Shown here: piece after piece, positions 62,753 through 64,000 of the stretch | Position numbering within the stretch: the stretch's first letter is position 1 | How the letters are laid out: the number at the start of each line of letters is the position of its first letter | From: Larus michahellis | Taxonomy: Eukaryota; Chordata; Aves; Charadriiformes; Laridae | Direction: 5' to 3' | NCBI RefSeq assembly: GCF_964199755.1 | Contig: NC_133897.1 | Location: forward strand, 118,367,579 to 118,431,578 | DNA length: 64,000 nucleotides | Made by a program: the position numbers and the translations under genes | The notes under the pieces: model-generated | The model's database searches: none | Told to the model about the DNA's origin: nothing | The model's input: only the letters and a program-made list of their open reading frames with translations

Positions 62753-64000
62753 AAATTTTAAAAAAATAATAATAATAAAAAAAAGCTTTTCCTATCGCTT
62801 TTTGCTAAGATCATTTGCTCTCCGAATTTTCAGCTTCGGTATTAAACTGGTACTGAAGGATTGGCACAGGTTCTCTTCCAACACAAAGCCACCAACAGCC
62901 ACACGGCAATAAGCAACAACAGAATCGCTTCAGTGGTAAGCATCAGGTTCATTTAATTCCTTTAATAACATTTTCTGCTGAAAGCTAAGTCACAGCCGCC
63001 AGATCCAGATTATTTTGAATCAGCATCACGGCTGCCTGCATTTTAGTAACCCACTTGTAGTCAACATCCATCAGCTTTATACAATTTCAGCCGTCTTTCC
63101 GTGGCACTTGGCTTTAAGTAGAGGCTCTTTATCATGCAGGCCAGCCACACGCGTGAGTCACGTCTCTGCAGCAGATAATACAAGCCTTGCCTCAAACCAA
63201 TTACTTCAGCAAGAAAGAAAAAAAAAAGACAGACATTTGGAAAATAGAAGTGTAAGCAAAATAAGATCAAGAATGTGTTACACGATTCAGGAAAACCACT
63301 CTCAGAGTGGTTTGATCAAAACCAGTAGATGTGAAAACAGGGTGATGGGACAGTGTCTGGGGTCCTGCTGTCCCTCAGAAAGACCAGCACACTCCAAATT
63401 CTCTCTCTAGTCCCACATGCTGATGGCCCAAGAATTGGGGAACCTTCAGACAGTGAGTTCCTTAAATGATGGATACTGATAAAACCAGAGGTTCTTCCAC
63501 CAGGTGAGCTAGAGACCATTGCTTTGCATTCACGTGTTAATTAGTGTCTTTCCCTCTTCGAACTGCAAAGGAACTCCTCCTTCCTCAGAGCCGTGTGTTT
63601 GTCACTCTGTATCTTTGACCAACTGGAAAAAAGGTCAATTAGACATGAATAAATATAAATAAATAAATCCTTTGCATATTTGCTCTCTAAATCACTGAAC
63701 ATAACCGTTCACTAGTCTTGCAAGAGCCATCTTAAGCTTGACCTTCTGAGGCTTCCTGCTTCAAAGACCATTATAACAACCCTGAAGTGTGTTTTTTACC
63801 ATGCAGTATCCCTCCTTCCCAGGCAGGACTGAATTAAAGATCAGGACGCCGCTTCCCCAAGAAATCACAAGGTTTGCTCTGCCCCATTGCCTCCAGTCAC
63901 CGGCCTCCGCAATCGCCCAGCACATGCCTGTCTCCCCACCTTTCCCCTCTGCTGTGAGGGCCTCCCTGCCTGGGGCTGTTTGCTGCCGGGACCAGGGAGC

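Larger units (their letters stand above)
51321..64000. other. Downstream region without recognisable coding exons
   Basis: Four CR1 fragments (55196, 56066, 58173, 62240), a G13 tract (52521), a candidate minus-strand poly(A) signal (51941-51946), another TTTATT (minus AATAAA) at 54614-54619 and TTTTTTTTTT near 57599-57610. In human, CABLES1 is followed by TMEM241 in convergent orientation; I searched both strands for its conserved C-terminal peptides by eye and did not find them. The stretch is either intergenic or 3' UTR and intron of that neighbour. Confidence 0.6.

Noticed and set aside
63061..63270. Minus-strand frame after a strong T-rich tract and AG, considered as a terminal exon of a convergent gene
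   Set aside because: The tract looks like an acceptor, but the predicted peptide (VIGLRQGLYYLLQRRDSRVW onward) is not recognisable and no poly(A) or donor context supports it.
1..64000. Search for tRNA, rRNA, microRNA, CRISPR and prokaryotic gene clusters
   Set aside because: No cloverleaf box A/B pairs, no repeat-spacer arrays and no compact gene order were seen. The sequence is vertebrate intronic and intergenic DNA.

Overview
This window is vertebrate genomic DNA, almost certainly avian. Eight fragments of CR1 LINEs, the dominant interspersed repeat of bird genomes, are scattered through it, several ending in the characteristic short tandem tail (ATTCTATG type). No operons, tRNAs, rRNAs, CRISPR arrays or prokaryotic signals are present. 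The content is one large multi-exon gene on the + strand, long introns and a downstream intergenic or unassigned stretch.

The gene is CABLES1 (CDK5 and ABL1 enzyme substrate 1). Nine coding exons can be placed at base resolution by GT-AG boundaries and continuous reading frame: 12265-12336, 14611-14703, 21598-21675, 32003-32102, 33605-33761, 34556-34659, 45219-45325, 46264-46471 and 48084-48224 (stop codon included). They encode the C-terminal 352 residues. By comparison with the human gene these are exons 2-10; the large exon 1, with the promoter and the N-terminal low-complexity half, lies upstream of the window. The final three exons carry the cyclin-box-like domain, and the earlier exons carry the basic, Ser/Thr-rich linker. 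The 3' UTR runs from 48225 to about 51320, with three candidate poly(A) signals.

Layout: 1-12264 is the end of intron 1, with three short antisense CR1 remnants and an AT-rich hairpin. From 12265 to 48224 come the exons, separated by introns of 0.8-10.6 kb; intron 7 holds a sense CR1 copy and a CpG-rich patch. From 51321 to 64000 I recognise no coding exon. It holds four CR1 fragments and a strong poly(A) signal on the minus strand at 51941-51946, which would fit a convergent neighbour (TMEM241 lies convergently downstream of CABLES1 in human), but no TMEM241 exon could be recognised.

No previously undescribed multi-gene system was found. The most interesting points are regulatory or structural: three consecutive frame-preserving exons with a weak splice donor on the first, a CpG cluster with a small ORF and a consensus donor deep in intron 7, a potential RNA G-quadruplex in the 3' UTR, a dense GATA-site cluster in intron 3, and a TTTA microsatellite beside the last splice acceptor.
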